Positions 14,171 to 16,678 of a stretch of 16,678 bases of DNA are shown piece by piece. The notes beneath the pieces are model-generated. The model was not told where the DNA came from. It did no database searches and saw nothing but the letters and a program-made list of their open reading frames with translations. The translations under genes were made by a program, and so were the position numbers. Within the stretch, counting starts at the first letter, position 1, and each line of letters begins with the position of its first letter. This stretch comes from Alphaproteobacteria bacterium (GTDB taxonomy: Bacteria; Pseudomonadota; Alphaproteobacteria; Rickettsiales; SXRF01), in NCBI GenBank assembly GCA_020050695.1, contig JAGVKI010000229.1, forward strand, positions 1 through 16,678, given 5' to 3'.

Positions 14171-14544
14171 CAGCACCTCCTCACGCTTTGCATCAGGGCG
14201 AAAATCGCTTTCTGCTTTTCGGCTGGCAGAGCGCGAAAGTTTTCCAGCAGCTTTGCTTCCTGCTTGCTGATTAGGGGAACAGCAGTCGGCATGCTCCCAT
14301 CCTCTTCGCTGGGCAGAAAATAGCTGAGTGGTAGTTGCAACACAGTGGCAAATTCCCATAATCGGGAAATCGCTATGCGATTGAAGCCACGTTCGTATTT
14401 CTGGACTTGCTGAAAAGTAACCGGGTGTTCAGCTTCTTCCCCCAGAGCTTGTTGGCTCATGTTACGAAGCGCACGCCCTTGGCGCAGGCGTCTACCTACT
14501 TGAACATCTATAGGATGGGGGCCGTTCTTTTTTGTTTGTGCCAT
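14170..14544 (-). CDS. XRE-family helix-turn-helix regulator (phage-type repressor)
   Basis: This 124-residue protein has an XRE domain at about 14-77: VGRRLRQGRALRNMSQQALG, then VTFQQVQKYERGFNRIAISR, then LWEFATVLQLPLSYFL. The wording is that of common alphaproteobacterial XRE regulators. The C-terminal 45 residues (LISKQEAKLLENFRALPAEK and following) lack a peptidase, so it is not a LexA/CI-type self-cleaving repressor. It is probably the regulator of the phage or plasmid immunity region. The start at 14544 follows GGAGCGAGGTGAT. The gene is preceded by a long structured leader resembling a C4 antisense RNA system and followed by a coupled membrane protein gene. Confidence 0.88.
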   Translation of the reverse strand: MAQTKKNGPHPIDVQVGRRLRQGRALRNMSQQALGEEAEHPVTFQQVQKYERGFNRIAISRLWEFATVLQLPLSYFLPSEEDGSMPTAVPLISKQEAKLLENFRALPAEKQKAIFALMQSVRRC

Positions 14545-14589
14545 ATCACCTCGCTCCTGTGTCGGTAACGAGGGTTCCAGCGCCTATGG

Positions 14590-14640
14590 CGCCGGGAGGT
14601 TAGAAAGCCAAAAACCCGGCTGCGACCTATTTCCCGCGAG
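14590..14640 (-). promoter_or_regulatory. Predicted C4-type antisense target in the xre leader
   Basis: On the + strand 14598-14616 reads GGTTAGAAAGCCAAAAACC, complementary, with two one-base bulges and one mismatch, to GGTTTTTAGGGTTTCTACAC and its next base at 14716-14736. A second element, ATAGGTCG (- strand, 14630-14623), is complementary to CGACCTTAT (14676-14668) with one bulge. In the absence of the upstream RNA the target can fold on itself: GCCGGG (14591-14596) pairs with CCCGGC (14615-14620), and GCGCC (14580-14584) with GGCGC (14588-14592). These features match the a/b target pair of P1 or P4 immunity. Confidence 0.5.
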
Positions 14641-14643
14641 GGT

Positions 14644-14649
14644 ATTATA
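14644..14649 (-). promoter_or_regulatory. Perfect -10 hexamer between the RNA and its target
   Basis: On the - strand 14649-14644 reads TATAAT, the consensus -10 element. No good -35 box lies 16-18 bases upstream (TTATGT at best). It could be a secondary promoter that makes the xre mRNA without the antisense RNA, or chance. Confidence 0.25.
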
Positions 14650-14656
14650 TTCAGCC

Positions 14657-14740
14657 GCCCTCCCGACATAAGGTCGTGGAGGGACATCTCGCGAATACGA
14701 GTCCTTCAGACGTATGGTTTTTAGGGTTTCTACACCCTGT
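14657..14740 (-). ncRNA. Candidate C4-type antisense RNA
   Basis: The - strand holds three consecutive hairpins: AGGGT/ACCCT around GTAGAA (14738-14723), ATACGTC/GACTCGTAT-type stem around TGAAG (14715-14695), and a ten-base stem CCCTCC-CGAC/GTCG-GGAGGG with one bulge (14683-14658). The motif TCTGAAGGAC and the segment GTGTAGAAACCC fit what I recall of the C4 family, known from phages P1, P7 and P4, where an RNA processed from the leader binds downstream target sequences and stops expression. Here two segments are complementary to the downstream leader of xre. A -10/-35 pair lies at 14753-14780. The family name is inferred from this architecture, as no covariance search was possible. Confidence 0.5.
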
Positions 14741-14752
14741 CACACGTCGATC

Positions 14753-14780
14753 AGCATAAAGATTAACTGCAAAGATTCAA
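14753..14780 (-). promoter_or_regulatory. Candidate promoter for the C4-like RNA and xre
   Basis: On the - strand TTGAAT (14780-14775) and TATGCT (14758-14753) are separated by 16 bases. A start would fall at about 14746, just before the first hairpin of the candidate RNA, which is the position expected for a transcript carrying the RNA, its target and xre. Both boxes match only four of six consensus bases. Confidence 0.35.
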
Positions 14781-14840
14781 TAGGCAGCTCCGCACGTCGC
14801 ACAGATTCTTTCTGCTTTCTCAACGGGGCAGAACATGCGG

Positions 14841-14994
14841 CCCCCTCACAGCCCCACCCAAGCCCCCCTTAGCGCCCCACCCAAGGTCACGGACAAACGC
14901 ATTATTTTGTGCATGTCGTCATTTCCGCATGGGTGGCGGCAATTTTAGCGCCCCCTCATAGCCCCATCCAAGCCCTCACCAAGCCCCACGACAG
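14841..14994. repeat. GCCCCA-type direct repeats (iteron-like) upstream of the replication genes
   Basis: A 28-base segment at 14841-14868 recurs at 14951-14978 with only a few C/T changes. Within and around them a 13-base unit, AGCCCCAYCCAAG, occurs four times: 14850-14862, 14873-14885 (CGCCCCACCCAAG), 14960-14972, and 14982-14994 (degenerate). The strand is strongly C-rich and G-poor. Direct repeats ahead of replication genes are often initiator or repressor binding sites. The rest of 14545-15049 holds the C4-like region and no gene. Confidence 0.55.
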
Positions 14995-15049
14995 CCCCCC
15001 GTACCGTCACGCAGCCTGTGTCCGAACAGTTCAAACAACGGAGGCTGAC

Positions 15050-15283
15050 ATGACTGATTCCAAACCGATTTCCACCTTTGACGAAATCTGCCACCTGACC
15101 ATCGAAACCATGCGGAAGATGGATATGCAGACGCTCTGGCAGCTGAAAAAACAGGCCGCCAAAGAACTCGACCGCGCCAAACTCACCAAAGGGTGCATCG
15201 ACCTGGCACTGTCCCTCAAGCAAGAGGACGAAGACCGCGCCGCGCAAGCGGAGGACGACAACCAGCCAAGTTTGCTGGACTAA
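15050..15283 (+). CDS. Small hypothetical phage-type protein
   Basis: This 77-residue, charged, mostly helical protein (TIETMRKMDMQTLWQLKKQA, then AKELDRAKLTKG) has an acidic C-terminus, QEDEDRAAQAEDDNQPSLLD. I do not recognise a named family. The start at 15050 follows ACGGAGGCTGAC; the longer open frame from 14909 runs through the C-rich repeats and lacks a good site. It ends 13 bases before the replication gene and is probably its operon partner. Confidence 0.65.
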   Translation: MTDSKPISTFDEICHLTIETMRKMDMQTLWQLKKQAAKELDRAKLTKGCIDLALSLKQEDEDRAAQAEDDNQPSLLD

Positions 15284-15296
15284 GCGGCAACCGGCG

Positions 15297-16439
15297 ATGG
15301 AATGGTACAGGGTTTATCACGGTATGCCACACGATCCTAAACTCAAAGTGATCGCGCATCGAGCCAAGCAACCAATGGCGCATGTCGTCGCGGTGTGGAC
15401 ATGCCTGCTCGATGCAGCATCCCAGCACCGTGCGCGTGGCACCGTGGAGGTCGATGCCGAACAAATCGCCATCATGCAGGACATCGAAACCGAGGCGGTG
15501 CAGGCGATCATCGCCGCCATGTACACCAAGGGAATGCTGGATGAGCAGAACCGCCTCACGGCATGGGATAAGCGCCAGCACACCACTTCCGCCGAGCGCA
15601 TGGCCCGCCATCGTGACAAGAAGAAACGCGATGTGACAGCAAGTGACGCGGCAACAAAAAAAGTGACGGGCGGTGACGCAAAAAAGCGCAAAAACGCACC
15701 AGATACAGATAACAGATTACAGACTACAGATTCAGATACAGAGGTTCAGAAGGCAGAAGCAGAATCGCAGAAAAACAAAAAAACAGATTCAAATTCAAAA
15801 AACAGAGCGAGAGCAGAGGGAGAGCGCGAGAGGGAGAAAACAAAATCGCTGCCCGATGAGATCGCAGAGCAAATGCTGCAAATCTGGAATGCAGAAGTTC
15901 AGAGCAAACTGACCAAAGGCCAAAGCGCCAGAATCACACCCAAACGCAAACAGCAAATGGCAGAACGGTGGCGGCAGGATTTCCAGCAGGACATCCGGGC
16001 ATGGCGCTACTTCTGCGAAGTCATCGGCAGCAGCGATTTTTGCCTTGGCAAAGTGGCAGGCAAGGATTGGACAATCGACCTCGGCTGGTCGGTGGAATCC
16101 TCCGAGCATGTGGCGAAGATTCTGGAAGGCGGGTTCTCCGGGGGCAATCATCCACCCAAGCCAGCGGCCTGCGATGTGCCGGGCTTGCAGCAGGCATGGG
16201 ATGCGGTGCTGGATGCCTTCCAGCAAAAGCATGGCAAAGCACCGTGCCGCAGCTGGCTTGCCAGCACATCCGTCACCGGCCTGCGCGGGAACACCGTCAT
16301 CATCCGCTGCCCCAGCTCCTTCGTCTGCCAGTGGATTACCCAGCATTACCTGCCTGACCTGACGCGCTGGTGGCGCACCGCGACCGAGGGCGGCGCGGCC
16401 GTGGCCAGCGTGGAATTGATCGCGGAGGGGCGGCTATGA
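15297..16439 (+). CDS. Phage/plasmid replication initiator-like protein with DnaA-N-like C-terminus
   Basis: This 380-residue protein starts EWYRVYHGMPHDPKLKVIAH, like the N-terminal DNA-binding part of phage replisome organisers (about 1-95). A charged low-complexity linker (about 100-185, Lys/Asp/Gln/Glu/Asn-rich) follows. Residues 186-282 include IWNAEVQSKLTKGQSARITP and DWTIDLGW, a C-terminal organiser-like region. Residues 294-358 (LQQAWDAVLDAFQQKHGKAP and later TVIIRCPSSFVCQWITQHYL) resemble DnaA domain I. It would open an origin and recruit helicase. The linker DNA carries origin-like repeats. The ribosome binding site is weak. Its stop overlaps the next ATG (ATGA). Confidence 0.75.
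   Translation: MEWYRVYHGMPHDPKLKVIAHRAKQPMAHVVAVWTCLLDAASQHRARGTVEVDAEQIAIMQDIETEAVQAIIAAMYTKGMLDEQNRLTAWDKRQHTTSAERMARHRDKKKRDVTASDAATKKVTGGDAKKRKNAPDTDNRLQTTDSDTEVQKAEAESQKNKKTDSNSKNRARAEGEREREKTKSLPDEIAEQMLQIWNAEVQSKLTKGQSARITPKRKQQMAERWRQDFQQDIRAWRYFCEVIGSSDFCLGKVAGKDWTIDLGWSVESSEHVAKILEGGFSGGNHPPKPAACDVPGLQQAWDAVLDAFQQKHGKAPCRSWLASTSVTGLRGNTVIIRCPSSFVCQWITQHYLPDLTRWWRTATEGGAAVASVELIAEGRL
15700..15811 (+). other. Origin-like repeats and A-rich tract inside the initiator gene
   Basis: CAGATA/CAGATTA-type units begin at 15700, 15706, 15713, 15720, 15727, 15733, 15739 and 15747, a spacing of six to eight bases. They are followed by an A-rich, T-containing stretch at about 15769-15811. Phage lambda has the same arrangement: iterons then an AT-rich unwinding region within the linker of gene O. 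GTGACG units at 15642-15678 precede it. The repeat could instead reflect only low-complexity coding. Confidence 0.4.
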
Positions 16440-16678
16440 AAAACCACACCCCCGAACGCTGGACGGAAAGCGCGGTTGCTACCCGTTTTGAAGATGCCGT
16501 TTACACCATGAAACGCCTGCCGCCGGTGCGCGTGCAGGGATATTTCAGCGCGTGGCCAGCCATCGTGCGAACCGTCGCAGAACAGCTGGCGGAAGATCGG
16601 CTGCCGTTGCGCCTCGGCCCGCCATCGGCGGAAGCGATCAGCCGCATGGAAGAAACCATCCAGTGGATATTCTTCCTC
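16436..16678 (+). CDS. DUF6362-type protein (N-terminal part, cut by window end)
   Basis: The ATG at 16436 overlaps the initiator stop (ATGA) and opens an 81-codon frame to the window end. The sequence includes RFEDAVYTMKRLPPVRVQGY, FSAWPAIVR and RLGPPSAEAISRMEETIQWI, the pattern I associate with DUF6362 proteins of alphaproteobacterial phages and mobile elements. Their function is unknown. The remaining C-terminal half, usually a helix-turn-helix-like segment, lies outside the window. Coupling to the replication gene suggests an early-region role. Confidence 0.75.
   Translation, partial: MKNHTPERWTESAVATRFEDAVYTMKRLPPVRVQGYFSAWPAIVRTVAEQLAEDRLPLRLGPPSAEAISRMEETIQWIFFL

Noticed and set aside
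14171..14359. Longer form of the small membrane protein
   Set aside because: The extra 63 codons lie fully inside xre in another frame and look non-coding; the ATG at 14170 has a strong site and TGATG coupling.
14909..15049. N-terminal extension of the small phage protein
   Set aside because: It is made from the C-rich repeat region and lacks a ribosome binding site; ACGGAGG before 15050 supports the shorter form.
15700..15750. CRISPR-like array
   Set aside because: Units are six to eight bases with no unique spacers and lie in a coding frame, so they are not CRISPR repeats.
15795..16346. 183-codon - strand frame inside the initiator gene
   Set aside because: Antisense to a conserved phage protein; the translation is rich in shadow-type His/Cys/Leu runs and has no support.

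Overview
The window looks like temperate phage or phage-plasmid DNA from a proteobacterium, most likely an alphaproteobacterium, carrying a large metal-resistance cargo. The alphaproteobacterial guess rests on the XRE protein (TFQQVQKYERG helix), the DUF6362-type protein at the right edge, and a czc operon with an ICMT-type methyltransferase between czcB and czcA. No rRNA, tRNA or integrase is visible. Bases 1-12 match the end of the Illumina adapter, so the left edge is probably a contig end carrying untrimmed adapter.

Left (13-404, + strand): the tail of an unidentified gene, then an inner-membrane/outer-membrane spanin-like pair in which the lipoprotein gene starts inside the first gene in another frame. 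This is the end of a phage lysis module.

Middle (412-13015, - strand): thirteen genes, all in one direction. In transcription order they are: a CzcI-like Cys/His-rich leader protein, czcC, czcB, an ICMT-type methyltransferase, czcA, a His-rich periplasmic protein, a small secreted protein with an internal repeat, a phasin-like protein, a FlgB-like rod protein, a CmoA-type Cx-SAM synthase, a second ICMT-type methyltransferase, a SnoaL/NTF2-like protein, and a P1B-2 Zn/Cd/Pb ATPase. The ATPase would move metal from cytosol to periplasm and CzcCBA would carry it out of the cell; the His-rich proteins could bind metal in the periplasm. The CmoA, FlgB and phasin-like genes have no obvious metal role. 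No recognisable metal sensor is present. Several gaps hold strong inverted repeats without T-tracts.

Right (13295-16678): a + strand gene with a winged-helix-like C-terminus runs convergently into, and overlaps, an XRE regulator/small membrane protein pair on the - strand. Upstream of xre is a 200-nt leader that looks like a C4-type antisense RNA followed by its own complementary target, as in phage P1/P4 immunity. Beyond it on the + strand are GCCCCA-type repeats, a small phage protein, a replication initiator with a DnaA-N-like C-terminus and origin-like repeats inside its coding linker, and the start of a DUF6362 gene. The order lysis, cargo, immunity, replication fits lysogenic-conversion cargo in a temperate phage.
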